64,000 nt of DNA from Archivesica marissinica. Its lineage: Eukaryota > Mollusca > Bivalvia > Venerida > Vesicomyidae. The notes below the pieces were generated by a model. The model was not told where the DNA came from and did no database searches. It saw only the letters and a list, made by a program, of their open reading frames with translations. Each line of letters begins with the position of its first letter. Within the stretch, counting starts at the first letter, position 1. The translations under genes were made by a program, and so were the position numbers. The stretch spans positions 12,329,512 through 12,393,511 of the forward strand of contig CM026402.1 of NCBI GenBank assembly GCA_014843695.1, written 5' to 3'. Shown here piece after piece: positions 1 to 11,674 of this stretch.

Positions 1-895
1 CATCTATATCGTGAACAAACTCCACCATGTCTACAAACGTACAGTGCAACTATATTGTGAGCAAACTCCAACAGGTCTACATACCGTACAACGCAACTAT
101 ATAGTGAGCAAACTCCACCATGTCTACATACCGTACCGCGCAACTTTATAGTGAGCAAACTCCACCAGGTCTACATACCGTACCGCGCAACTATATAGTG
201 AGCAAACTCCACCATGTCTACATACCGTACCGCGCAATTATATAGTGAGCAAAGTCCACCATGTCTATATACCGTACCGCGCAATTATATAGTGAGCAAA
301 CTCCACCATGTCTACATACCGTACATCGCGTATATATAGTGAGCAAACTCCACCATGTCTACATACCGTACTGCGCAACTATATAGTGGTACATCACATC
401 TATATCGTGAACAAACTCCACCATGTCTACATACCGTACATTGCAACTATATAGTGAGCAAACTCCACCATGTCTACATACCGTACAGCGCAACTATATA
501 GTGAGCAAACTCCACCATGTCTACATACCGTACATTGCAACTATATAGTGAGCAAACTCCACCATGTCTACATACCGTACCGCGCAACTATATAGTGAGC
601 AAACTCCACCAGGTCTACATACCGTACCGTGCAACTATATAGTGAGCAATCTCCACCATGTCTATATACTGTACCGCGCAACTATATAGTGAGCAAACTC
701 CACCATGTCAACATACCGTACAGCGCAATTATATAGTGAGCAAACTACACCATGTCTACATACCGTACAGCGCAACTATATAGTGAGCAATCTCCACCAT
801 GTCTATATACTGTACCGCGCAACTATATAGTGAGCAAACTCCACCATGTCAACATACCGTACAGTGCAACTATATGGTGAACAAACTCAACCATA
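1..895. repeat. 47-bp tandem minisatellite
   Basis: About 19 head-to-tail copies of a 47-bp unit containing ACTATATAGTGAGCAAACTC followed by CACCATGTCTACATACCGTA. Successive ACTCCA anchors at 65 and 112 give the period. Copies differ by scattered substitutions (CATG/CAGG, CGCGC/CAGCGC). The array is already running at base 1, so its left end is outside the window. The period is not a multiple of three and no long ORF results. Confidence 0.95.
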
Positions 896-2576
896 GAACG
901 GAATTTATATATTAAGCATTATTTTTGCTTTTTTTCCGATCCAAATTCATTTGTTTGCTGTATATGTATTTCTACGTTTATTATCATCGGAACTGGATAA
1001 AATATGTTTAGACTAATTTGGCAGTGTGCCACTACATTAATTTAGAAAATGTACTATTTTGAAATAGTGTGGGAAAATGTTATCTCAAGAGGAATCATCT
1101 TTGACTTTTAAATGTACTCATCAATGAGAAATGATGCTGGCAATAATGTTGCATACCGAAATAAAAATTGGGCTACGTACGTTATAAATATGATTGATGA
1201 GCATTGGTCTGCGTATGCATGGAGTGACCAGTTAATTGATAGCCACACACTCATATTAAAAATTGCAATGGCAATTTCAAGTTCACTAGTCCTCTGGATG
1301 CTTCTGGTGTTTGTCTTCGGCCCAAACAATATAGCCAGTTAAACATGCTTTCTTTCTATGATAACTAGCCTCGACCATTTCAACTAAAAATGCGTGTATG
1401 TAGTTCACTGTCCCCCTTTAACGTAGACAATTCTAACAGTCCGGAATAAAGCTATTGGCCTCTCAAACGTTGATCATTTCGACTTATTTCTATGACTACA
1501 TTGTTCTGCACAAATAAAGCATTGTTCCTTCCAATCAAACGTATCAATGTTCAATTGTGATCTAGTAAATTTGGTTTCCATTTCATCAGTGTTAAATGCA
1601 GTGTGGTCATCCTGATTTGTGTTGCAGAAACGGTGCACATACTTTGTGCGACAGTATTTGTAATAGCACACCTTAACTTCACACCGGTGTGGATTTTATT
1701 TTCATTTTCCACAATCCTACCAGCAAGCTCGTCATTTCGATCTTTGCAAACTGACAGTAGTGAGTCAAATCTCGTTGGATCAAGAACCTTCTAATTTTGA
1801 TCAAACCCTTTAGACAAAAGCAGCATGTATAAGAATGAATGGCCACTCGTCTCCACTTCATAGATTTATTAAAGGATTCCTCCATAGCATTATATTGTCT
1901 GTAAACACCAGGGCGATATATTACACTGGGACAGTACATAGGTATTTATAGTTCATAACATGTGTGATTAACAATAACGCATTAATGTATTAAGTTAATA
2001 TGTGCATTAATTCAGATACAAATATTTCTATTTGCTTCCTGTAAGCTTTCAAAAATTGTGATCTAATACAGATGTAGGTACGAAGTTGATCTACACAGAC
2101 CGACAGAGTTCATTTCATCCTTTTCATGTTATAATGTAAATGTCAGTAATGTAAATAAAACGTAATTTATTTATGCATCAACATGTAACACAGTATGCAC
2201 ACGCAATATCATGTTATCTGATAGTAATCTTCTCCCGTTTATCTAAATAATGTTTGCACTTCGTCTTGATTACAGTCTGTATTTGAATCTTCCCACGCCT
2301 ATATCGATGTCAAGACTAATACTAACAATGATATTTGATCATAAGGAAGTTTTCTTCAAATCTGGAGGATCATTACAACTGAATTGATAACAAATAGTCT
2401 AGGACGCCCGAACAAATAAACATTATTTTCCATTACTTTTTGTTTGTAATCAACACTGACTTCAAGTAAATAAAGTCGTATATTGTAAGCTATACTACGG
2501 CCATTTTGGATATATTTACCCATTTTGTGTGTCATATATTACATGCCCAACATAAATAAGTAATTAATTTAATATA
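896..2576. other. AT-rich stretch without a recognised gene
   Basis: No conserved protein, repeat unit or RNA gene was recognised. The largest open stretch, 1112-1342 (+, 76 codons), ends in a hydrophobic run of about 20 residues before the stop and could be a small membrane peptide. It has no homology I recognise, and such ORFs are expected by chance, so I do not call it a gene. Confidence 0.6.
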
Positions 2577-3274
2577 CATACACTTAACGAAACTTCTAAA
2601 GCCCCTTTGTTCAATATTGAATAATTCTTTAATTACTCGTTATATGGTATCGACATTTTATACATGCGCTTTATATATAAAACCCAATATCGTTTTGTCA
2701 TGATACTGCTCGTTTTATTTCCGCTGCACTGACTACTCGGGTGAATGTACAAAATAAGATAAGTTGCACGTGCGCCTCGTGGTCATTGCACAAATGTCGA
2801 CATTTATTATATGTTGACAGTCGGTCAACATGCTTAGCAGAAAAATAGCATTGATTGGATATCGCTTCAAACCAGAGCTAGAGCGGTCGGTCTTTTTGAA
2901 GGTGGCACAGAACAACTATATAGTTGTAAGACATTTATAGAGTATTCATTTTTACCATTACATATGTAAATTGTCATTATTTTTATTTTCTTTGTCCGTT
3001 ATTTCTTTAAACATGCTATTAGATAATGTCTTTCTGTATTCATTTGTGTTATGAACACCTGACGTCAATTTATCGTGATGTCCGTGCATCTGTCCGTACA
3101 CATGTTTTCCATCTGATATTAATCAGCCTTGGATATTTGGCTATAATTCTACGAAAAACGATACTGGTGTTTATATATAATGTACATGTATAACATGACG
3201 ATACCATATAACAAGTAATTAAAGAGATATTCAATATTGCAAAAAGGGGCGTTAGAAGTTTCGTTATGTGTATA
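2577..3274. mobile_element. MITE-like foldback element with ~120-bp inverted arms
   Basis: The left arm, about 2577-2700, starts near ACTTAACGAAACTTCTAAAG. It is the reverse complement of about 3155-3274, where TAGAAGTTTCGTTATGTG is seen. Matching continues through TTAATTAC, GTTATATGGTATCG and TATCGTTTT, at roughly 80% identity by eye. The ~450-bp interior has no coding potential. Structure and size fit a non-autonomous DNA transposon. No target-site duplication could be fixed, so the superfamily is unknown. Confidence 0.7.
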
Positions 3275-4497
3275 AACTGTATTTAAAACATGCCGAATGT
3301 CAGGAATTGAATTTGTGATATGTGTTACATGTAGTTCGTGTCTAATATGTGCAGTAAAAATATATTTTAAATGAAACTGCTTCCTTAATTACACAAAAAA
3401 CAACCCACCCCATCTATGAAGTATTGACCATTTTCAGTGAAGCATAATTATGTGGACAAATTGGTTTACAATTAATGTCAGTTGCATTGTTGCATATGTG
3501 TTACCGTGTTCAATTAAATCCGTACCACTCGTTTATTTAACAAAAACACGGCATTATAATAATGCACTATGCGTGTATTTGATGAAAACGCCTTTACGTC
3601 TTCTTAATAACCAAAAGGGGAGGGTCGTCACTAATGTTGGTAAAACTTGTGACCTAACCCATTTGCTTCTTATAAATTATAACAGTTTCACTAATATAAT
3701 ATTCGTTACATTTCATTTGTTGTATATTGTGCATTTTGTGTATATGTATGTTATTCGAAAGCAATAAAATATGTTTAAACTAATAACCAAACGATATGCT
3801 CAAATGATTAATAAATATATAACCCGATGTGCACCTATCGTATGCATATCTGTGTATCGTACATATATATTTGATATTACGTATACGTGTACGTGCGTTG
3901 TGTGTGCATGATTTGAGATTTTACGTATGTACATATGATACCGCTAATTCTGTTTACTGTAGGTAAACATTATTGCATGTATGAAATAAAAAGTTTAAAG
4001 TTAAAAAAAGAATGCATGGTAAAGCTAAATTAAATAAAGAAAAAGAACTGGAATTCTCATTTCTCACGGGTATTTATAAGCTAAACAATGATGACAGCTG
4101 ACGAACATAATTGAACACAATCAAAGCATGCCTGGGAGTCTGGGAGTCTTAGAGATCAGACAATAACAGGATAAGTTATAATTATCAAAACATTTGTATT
4201 CTCTAAATTGCTAAACAAATTTTGAATTAGAAACTGGAGGTATCACATATTTGTATATAACAGAAATAGAAATAAAATAATTTCCAATTTTTATGAACAA
4301 TAAAAGGGATCGTGTCTCAAAAGAACAACAGTAAAAACAAAGGATTCCAACTAAAAGGAACTATTCACATATTGGAATAAATCAGACTTTATATGCCAAG
4401 GGAGGTAATAGAAATATAGAGATGTCTCTTATTGTTCCTCGAGTTTATTTTGTAAATACATTGTTGTGCACGATGCATTATAATATCATTTATACAC
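3275..4497. other. AT-rich stretch, nothing recognised
   Basis: No gene, tandem repeat or element was recognised. An open stretch at 3450-3767 (+, 105 codons) has no recognisable domain and a composition expected of AT-rich noncoding DNA. Confidence 0.6.
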
Positions 4498-4722
4498 ATT
4501 TATTTTAGCTCGATTGCGAAACAAGTTCTTACAACTTATATTAATCACTCTCGAGACCTCATTCCTGATGTAATCCATCGCCACGAGGGAGAAAGAAGAG
4601 ACAACGTGGCAATTAAATGCCTTGCCTAAGGGCACAATCGTAACAGCTCCAGCGGTGCTCGAACTCCGGACCTTTCGCACCTGAAGCGAACTCGCATCAA
4701 GTGCGCTATCCCGACTTCTTCA
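4498..4722 (-). mobile_element. SINE family 3 copy (tRNA-derived, V-like body)
   Basis: The minus strand reads a tRNA-like head (GGGATAGCGCACTTGATGCG, then the B-box-like GGAGTTCGAG). A body follows with a GTGCCCTTAGGCAAGGCATT-type motif, then a 3' tail CGAGAGTGATTAATATAAG. The same family occurs at 35293-35527 (+) and degenerate at 39888-40078 (-). The CCTTGGGCAAGGCA motif resembles the V-SINE central domain, from memory. It is a dispersed retroelement, not a functional tRNA gene. Confidence 0.8.
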
Positions 4723-4821
4723 ATGCATGCATGCATTATATTATGCAATGTCTGTAATACGATCTTATACATATTTATTTACGTGGGGTGATCATTAATT
4801 TTAAGTAAGGATTTGAACAGT

Positions 4822-6098
4822 GGAATCCGGATTATAATTTCTAGCTGAAGTCCAGTGTAGGCCTAATCCGGATTATAATTTCTAGCTGAAGTCCAGTGTA
4901 GGCCTAATCCGGATTATAATTTCTAGCTGAAGTCCAGTGTAGGCCTAATCCGAATTATAATTTCTAGCTGAAGTCCAGTGTAGGCCTAATCCGAATTATA
5001 ATTTCTAGCTGAAGTGTAGTGTAGGATTAATCTGGATTATAATTTCTAGCTGAAGTATAGTGTAGGCCTAATCCGGATTATAATTTCTAGCTGAAGTATA
5101 GTGTAGGCCTAATCCGGATTATAATTTCTAGCTGAAGTCCAGTGTAGGCCTAATCCGGATTATAATTTCTAGCTGAAGTTCAGTGTAGGCCTAATCCGAA
5201 TTATAATTTCTAGCTGAAGTTCAGTGTAGGCCTAATCCGAATTATAATTTCTAGCTGACGTTCAGTGTAGGCCTAATCCGAATTATAATTTCTAGCTGAC
5301 GTTCAGTGTAGGCCTAATCCGGATTATAATTTCTAGCTGAAGTCCAGTGTAGGCCTAATCCGAATTATAATTTCTAGCTGAAGTTCAGTGTAGGCCTAAT
5401 CCGGATTATAATTTCTAGCTGAAGTCCAGTGTAGGCCTAATCCGAATTATAATTTCTAGCTGAAGTTCAGTGTAGGCCTAATCCGAATTATAATTTCTAG
5501 TTGAAGTTCAGTGTAGGCCTAATCCGGATTATAATTTCTAGATGAAGTCCAGTGTAGGCCTAATCCGAATTATAATTTCTAGCTGAAGTTCACACAACCA
5601 ACCAAAACACAAGTAGTGTAGGCCAATCCGATATAATTCTAGCTGAATTAGTGTAGGCAATCCGGATATAATTTCTAGCTGAAGATAGTGTAGGCAATCC
5701 GGATTATATTTCGCGAAGTAGTACCAACAAACAAAAACAACCAAACAAACCAACCAACACAAAACAACAAAAAAACCACATTAAATCTAGCTGAAGTAAG
5801 TGTAGGCCTAATCCGGATTATAATTTCTAGCTAAAGTGTAGTGTAGGCCTAATCCGGATTATAATTTCTAGCTGAAGTATAGTGTAGGCCTAATCCGGAT
5901 TATCATTTCTAGCTGAAGTCCAGTGTAGGCCTAATCCGAATTATAATTTCTAGCTGAAGTATAGTGTAGGCCTAATCCGAATTATCATTTCTAGCTGAAG
6001 TCCAATTAAGGCCTAATCCGGATTATCATTTCTAGCTGAAGTCCAGTGGAATCCGGATTATAATTCCTAGCTGAAGTCCAGTGGAATCCGGATTATAA
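4822..6098. repeat. 41-bp tandem satellite
   Basis: The array unit reads AATCCGGATTATAATTTCTA then GCTGAAGTCCAGTGTAGGCCT. GCCTAATCC anchors at 4861 and 4902 give a 41-bp period. Variants alternate CCGGATT/CCGAATT and GTCCAG/GTTCAG/GTATAG. Around 5590-5790 the copies lose several bases each and are interrupted by CA-rich stretches (CAACCAACC, CAACAAACAAAAACAACC). Confidence 0.95.
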
Positions 6099-6536
6099 AT
6101 TTATTATATTTGTTTAACACCCAAAACCGTTCATAGAGCCGCTATGAGTGTCTGATAATATCAACATGTCGCTTTGCCATAAGTAAAATAGATTAAAACG
6201 GACAGACTGGAATCCAGGAAATGGGAGACAATCAAATTATAGCCCAGCAAGCATTGTGATTGATATGTGTATGACCACAAGGCCAATAGAGGGCGTCCAA
6301 TCTCCTTACTCTTCTAACATAGTGGGATATATTCTGCGAACGTTTAAAGTAATACAAAACTAATCAATCGCCGCTTTTCCCCACAAAATAAAGAGAAACT
6401 AATGTAGTTAAGCACTTTCTTTATATTACGTTCTCAAAGATATAATAGTATTTCAATTTCTTTCGACTTTCATTATAGGTCATAATACAATGTGGTTAGA
6501 TAAATATAAAAACAAGGAAAAGGTGGTTCTGTTTAC

Positions 6537-6812
6537 AGACGGATCTGTAGTCCAGTGGTATCACGCTGGACTGGTAATCCAGGGATCGCAGGTTCGATCC
6601 CTCGTCTGACTCTAATAAAATTAACAATCTTTCAGATGGGACGTTAACCCGATGTCTCGTGTCGGTGCACGTAAATGAACCAGAGGATATTCTGGAATGT
6701 GTCTCTCTCTGCATCATTGCACCTCCAACAATTTAAAATGACTAATCTCTTCATGAGGCGTCGCTCATATGGGCAACCGGTAGCGACGATAAATAATCGT
6801 AAAACACCCACA
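6537..6812 (+). mobile_element. SINE family 1 copy
   Basis: A tRNA-like head (CAGACGGATCTGTAGTCCAG, with B-box-like GGTTCGATCCC) is followed by a body containing TTTCAGATGGGACGTTAA and CTCGTGTCGGTGC. A 3' stem-loop GTCGCT...AGCGAC precedes AAATAATCGTAAAACACC. The head folds like a tRNA, but the unbroken body and nine scattered copies mark it as a SINE. This copy lacks part of the TTTACACTGTGC segment present at 9561-9852. Confidence 0.85.
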
Positions 6813-7626
6813 TTCTGTTGCACATAAACTACTAGTTTGTTGCTTCTGCTTAAAGTGACATTACATCGCAAAACGTAAATAAAATGCATTTCTTTCACGT
6901 ATAAATGCATTGCTACTACAAATGATTCCGAATACATTCAAACACTAACATTGAATCAATAGTGTTCTTGTGGTCAACAAACTTTCAAAATTATGTTTCG
7001 TAATTGAAATTGATTTCATATAACTCTCATCCATGCTCCTGAATTGACGTTTATTTGTAATCGGAGTCAATACTAAACGCGAGATAATATGCCGTTTAGA
7101 GATAATTTAACTAATATTAGTCTACACATGTATGCATAAGCACAAATGTGAGATATAGCGGTAAATATGTACCATACATCGTGCTATTCAGGATACACTA
7201 GTTGTATTACGCATGAAATTACATTATTTTGTTATGTCAACAAACCGCGTATAGGACGTTTGTTTATTAGTTGAAATACTCCGTTTTTGTAGAACATATT
7301 TGGAATAAAAGTATACCATATAATAGGAAAATACAATCTGTGGAAATTTGCGTTTTCACTGATGTAGTGTCGCTTTAAAGTCAAAATCGTGGCGCGAACG
7401 CCCAGCCTCAACGAACTAATCGAAATTGTTATAGGTATAAAAACATGGAATTGTTGTTGAGATTATTTGATCAATTCATGATACAATGCAGTAACACAGA
7501 ACGTGTATGTTCTGCACAAATGGTAGATGTTCGTCTCCAAATTAGATGTTGTTCATAGTTGGGGCACGTGGACGATTGTACTGGAGGAGATAGTGGTTAG
7601 TAGTGTCGATGGCTCCACAATCGCAA
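6813..7626. other. AT-rich stretch, nothing recognised
   Basis: No gene, RNA or repeat was recognised in either orientation. Confidence 0.55.
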
Positions 7627-8602
7627 AATGGTAAGGACGACAATGAATATTCGAATATTCGCTCAAACGTCCGAATATCCGAATACTATTCCAGAATATT
7701 TGGGGAAAAAATATAATATTTCCAAAAATGAAATAAACTGTCATAAATCCGATACATTGCTTTCTTTTACAATTTCAAGCCATCATAAAACCTTACAATA
7801 CATAAGAAATTGCCCCAAGATGTTTGAATACAAACTATGTTGTGATCGCATCCATGGAAAGTGTTAATTGGCACTCTGCCATGTAAGTGGATAATTGCTA
7901 AGGTAAGTAGTGTTTACTTATGATGATATTTGATATTTTGATATTTTATTTCTGAATTCCAATAGGCTCAAAAGCCCATGAGGACATATACATGCATACT
8001 TTATGGCAAACAGTGATAATATATATATAAATTATATAAATACTTGTACAATGTACATAGATGTCAAAACTGTTCCTTTGAAATATTACAGACACACTGC
8101 AACAACATACACCCCGTGTTTCTTAAATTTACAATTAACTGCTCAATATTAACCAACTATACTACAATGTATTTAAAATACTATGTTTTATGATATGCCG
8201 CCCGCTCAGTCACACGCTTGGAACGCCTTTACTCGTTCTGAGAATAAGAAAACTGTTAGGTGTAATCTATACAGATTGGATTGAACATATTCGGGTACAA
8301 CATCAATCTTAATAACCATTTGAAAAAGAAACACACTTCTACGGAAAGTAGTTCCAAGTGACAATAGCTTCATTTGTGAAAACGCCCATGAATGTACAGT
8401 GGCCGATAACACTATTTGAATGAGTCGTTGTCATATGTGCATGGCCTTACAGGAAGAAGATGACGTTTAGTAAAGTATCTTAATTTGGCATGTTTGAGTT
8501 TGAGTGATAGTTTTTGATAGAATTATATCGAATATTCAAATATTCCAATACCTTCCCGACCGAATATTCGAATAGTAAAATCGCTCTTCGTTGCCATCCC
8601 TA
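7627..8602. mobile_element. Possible hAT-like remnant
   Basis: The right side ends, read on the minus strand, as TAGGGATGGCAACGAAGAGC followed by ATTCGAATATTCGG. A TAGGGATGG-type terminus is typical of some hAT elements. The left side at 7641-7690 has the matching GAATATTCGAATATTCG motif in a degenerate inverted context. No transposase is present and no 8-bp duplication was identified. This may be only an AT-rich self-complementary cluster. Confidence 0.25.
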
Positions 8603-8799
8603 CTCGTACGGTATTTCACAGAAGTAAGAGCTTGCTATCAATTGGACCCTTAACAGGCGAACACATTATTTTCTTAAGCAGGAACTGGATCCACATTGCA
8701 TATATTTGTATAAATATAGTACAGTAAAGTGTTTGTTTATTATAGTGTCACCCCTATTTAAAGGGCCAGTCATTTTTGACTTATGAGACACCTCTTTGT

Positions 8800-8950
8800 T
8801 TGAACATCAGTACTTCCCGAATCCTATGCTTGTATGCCAGGCGCCAGGCTGGTAGGCAATCGGTAACCATTATTTAACTAGCTGGCGGCTCACCAACCGG
8901 CCATATCAGAACGAACCCCTGACGAGATTCGATGTACGTGTATGAAAAAT
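8800..8950. repeat. Degenerate dispersed repeat fragment
   Basis: The stretch with CGCCAGGCTGGTAGGCAATC, GGTAACCATTATTTAAC and GAACGAACCCCTGACGAG looks like an eroded copy of a dispersed invertebrate repeat containing a cloverleaf-derived part. The call rests on memory of similar mollusc repeats, and the ends are approximate. Confidence 0.3.
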
Positions 8951-9180
8951 GCTTTGATTAATCGTAAGATAAATCCCTCCAGTTTGCTTACATCTAACAA
9001 ACCAAACCATTCTAGCTTTCGTCGGAATTCATAAATCCCATATTTGAGACAAATTCTTCGAGTGATGTCTTATTTAAACAGGAAGACTATACCAGAATGA
9101 TAGTTCAGACATTGTTTGTATAAAACTAGCATTAAGTGTCATCTACGTCTATTTAATAATCACTGTAAATACTTCTCCAG

Positions 9181-9245
9181 CGCCGTCTGCTGCAGTAATA
9201 TCGTCTGCTGCTGTAATATCGTCTGCTGCAGTAATATCGGCTACT
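9181..9245. repeat. Short 18-bp tandem repeat
   Basis: About 3.5 copies of GTCTGCTGCAGTAATATC, with TGCTGCAG/TGCTGCTG variation. Confidence 0.85.
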
Positions 9246-9359
9246 GCCAGTGATTGTCATATTTTTGTAGTTTGAATTAGGGTGATGGGTTGGCATATAA
9301 TATAATGGGTATAGGTGTGTGTATATATATATATATACGTTTGAATGTGTTTTAGGTAT

Positions 9360-9485
9360 AAAGTTTCATCAATAGCTTAGGTCATACGGCGACTCTCCGG
9401 CTAGCATTGGTGAATGAAGACACAGGTTTCCCCTCAGAGCAGTATACCGGGCACGGGCGGACGGTCACCCGTAATTACTAACTTC
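9360..9485. repeat. Degenerate dispersed repeat (bivalve-type, from memory)
   Basis: GGTCATACGGCGACTCTCCG, CAGGTTTCCCCTCAGAGCA and CGGGCACGGGCGGACGGTCA match the layout of a dispersed repeat I associate with oysters and mussels. A fragment of the same repeat in the opposite orientation may lie at 19190-19290. This supports a mollusc host but is not decisive. Confidence 0.4.
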
Positions 9486-9560
9486 GATTTTCGCGAAAAA
9501 CGATCCGGAGAAGAGAAAATGCAGAGTGTGGTATTTATACAGTGATTATCAGAACATTAT

Positions 9561-9852
9561 CAGACGGATCTGTAGTCCAGTGGTAACACGCTGGACTGGT
9601 AATACAGGGATCGCAGGTTCGATCCCCCGTCTGACCCTAATAAAATTAACAGTCTTTCAGATGGGACGTTAAACCGAGATCTCGTGTCGGTGCTTTACAC
9701 TGTGCACGTAAAAGAACCAGAGGAGATTCTGGAATGGGTCTCTGTCTGTATCATGCACTATCCTCCAAAATCAAAAATAACTAATCTCTTCAGGAGGCGT
9801 CGCTCATTGGGCAACCGGTAGCGACGATAAATAAACGTAAAAACACACACAC
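9561..9852 (+). mobile_element. SINE family 1 copy, near full length
   Basis: The copy begins CAGACGGATCTGTAGTCCAG, carries the B-box-like GGTTCGATCCC, and includes the body segments AGATCTCGTGTCGGTGC and TTTACACTGTGCACG. It ends with the stem GTCGCT...AGCGAC and an A/C-rich tail ACACACACAC. It is the most complete plus-strand copy and the best reference for the family here. Confidence 0.9.
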
Positions 9853-9890
9853 ATTATCAGAACTGCACACAGTAAAGGTGTTGATGACAA

Positions 9891-10420
9891 CATGCTAGTA
9901 TATCCGGTAGAAGTAGACTACAGTAAATGTATTACCGACAACATGCTAGTATATCCGGTAGAAGTAGACAACAATAAATGTATTACTGACAACATGCTTG
10001 TATATCCGGTAGAAGTAGACTACAGTAAAGATAGTACTTACAATATGCTAGTATATCCGGTAGAAATAGACTATAGTAAAGATAGTACTTACAATATGCT
10101 AGTATATCCGGTAGAAATAGACTATAGTAAAGATAGTACTTACAATATGCTAGTATATCCGGTAGAAATAGACTACATTAAAGGTATTACTGACTCCATG
10201 CTAGTATATCCGGTAGAAATAGACTACAGTAAAGGTATTACTGACTCCATGCTAGTATATCCGGTAGAAGTAGACTACAGTAAAGATATTACTGACTCCA
10301 TACTAGTATTATACGGTAGAAGTAGACTACAGTAAAGATAGTACTTACAATATGCTAGTATATCCGGTAGAAATAGACTACATTAAAGGTATTACTGACT
10401 CCATACTGGTATGTCCGGTT
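9891..10420. repeat. 51-bp minisatellite, open as 17-residue repeats
   Basis: About ten copies of a 51-bp unit beginning ATGCTAGTATATCCGGTAGA. Because 51 is divisible by three, the plus strand stays open from 9892 to 10335 and would encode 17-residue repeats beginning MLVYPVE. There is no unique flanking coding sequence, signal peptide or conserved domain, so I read it as a minisatellite and not a gene. The last copies drift and the frame is lost near 10310. Confidence 0.85.
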
Positions 10421-11033
10421 CCGACGGGCTTCACAATACTTAAACTACAGCCAATGTCCAGACTAATCTGCACAAGCTTAGTCTTTATTTGAGAACAAGA
10501 TCTGAAAACGGCGATGAGATATTTAGGAATCTTTAGCAAACTTAATAGAAGTAGAATAGACAATTGTTATTACCGGCAACATTCCGATTAGACCGACATA
10601 TACGGCACTAAAAAACTAACTGTATATGGGATTGTCTTATTATTTATATAATGTGTTTTCAGCGAACTGGTATTTAATTATACATTGGTATATTGGCTCA
10701 GGCGGGGTTAATAATGCTCACACGACATACAATGCCTTACTAAGGTGTATGGTCATGTTTTACTCGATTATACCATTTCGATTTCACTACCAGGTACCCT
10801 TTTGACATTATTGTCGATGACGCGAATACTGTCTATACCCCTAGCAGGTGTGTGTGTATGCATGAGGTGGAGTAGTACATGTAGATAGACAACAGTTTAG
10901 CACACGTCATGTAATTGTAATGCACACAAAAGTGTCATCTTCTTTCATTTTGGTAGATCTAGTCTCAACTGAACCCACTGGAGCATCTCGTAAGTTTGTT
11001 CATATTTTGTCCTCGACGGCCAACGACTCCCTA
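10421..11033. other. Stretch without recognised features
   Basis: No gene, RNA or repeat was recognised. Confidence 0.5.
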
Positions 11034-11300
11034 CAGACGGATCTGGTAATCCAAGGATCGCAGGTTCGATCCCCCGCCTGACCATAATTAAATTAACAGT
11101 CTTTCAGATGGGAATTTAAACCGATGTCTCGTGTCAGTGCTTCACATCGTGTACGTAAACGAACCAGATGAGACTCTGGAATGGGTCTCTGTCTGTATCA
11201 TTGCACTATCCTCCAAACATCTAAAATGAATAATCTCTTCAGGAGGTGTCGCTCATATGGGCAACCGGTAGCGACGATAAATAAACGTAAAACACACAAA
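11034..11300 (+). mobile_element. SINE family 1 copy with deleted tRNA head
   Basis: It starts ACAGACGGATCTGGTAATCC. About 25 bases between the A-box and the anticodon region are missing compared with 9561-9852. The B-box region, body and 3' stem-loop remain, ending AAATAAACGTAAAACACAC. Confidence 0.85.
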
Positions 11301-11641
11301 CGACTCCCTCCATTATTTATTAACTATTGAACGTGTGATGACTGCTTACTAGCTACACTTGTGCTCTCAAACTAGTATGAGTAAGTATTGTATTACACGC
11401 TTCAATCGCCGCAAAGGCAAATATATATATATATATATACATTTTAGCTGAACGAATGGGCATTTATGTGATAAGATTTACAGCTATCGTATTATAGGTA
11501 TTAAAATTGTCAAATTGTTTTCAGGGAACTATTTCCAAGCTTCCAATGTTGTGCACATAGAAAAACAACAGGCATGAGCTGGAATCCAGATATGGCCAGG
11601 TCAATCTATTTACATAGTTGGAATTCTGCAACACTATTTGG

Positions 11642-11674
11642 TAGGTTTGTTCCCACTTTCCCAACCTTTTATTT
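11642..11674 (+). repeat. Candidate left terminal inverted repeat of a MULE element
   Basis: TTTGTTCCCACTTTCCCAAC followed by CTTTTATT is repeated in inverted orientation at 16480-16513 (AATAAAAGGTTGGGAAAGTG then GGAACA). The pair brackets a MULE-type transposase. Similarity stops immediately inside. A 9-bp target duplication was looked for and not found. Confidence 0.5.

Noticed and set aside
9561..9640. tRNA-like cloverleaf sequence
   Set aside because: The head of SINE family 1: it continues without a break into a SINE body and occurs in nine copies with the same body.
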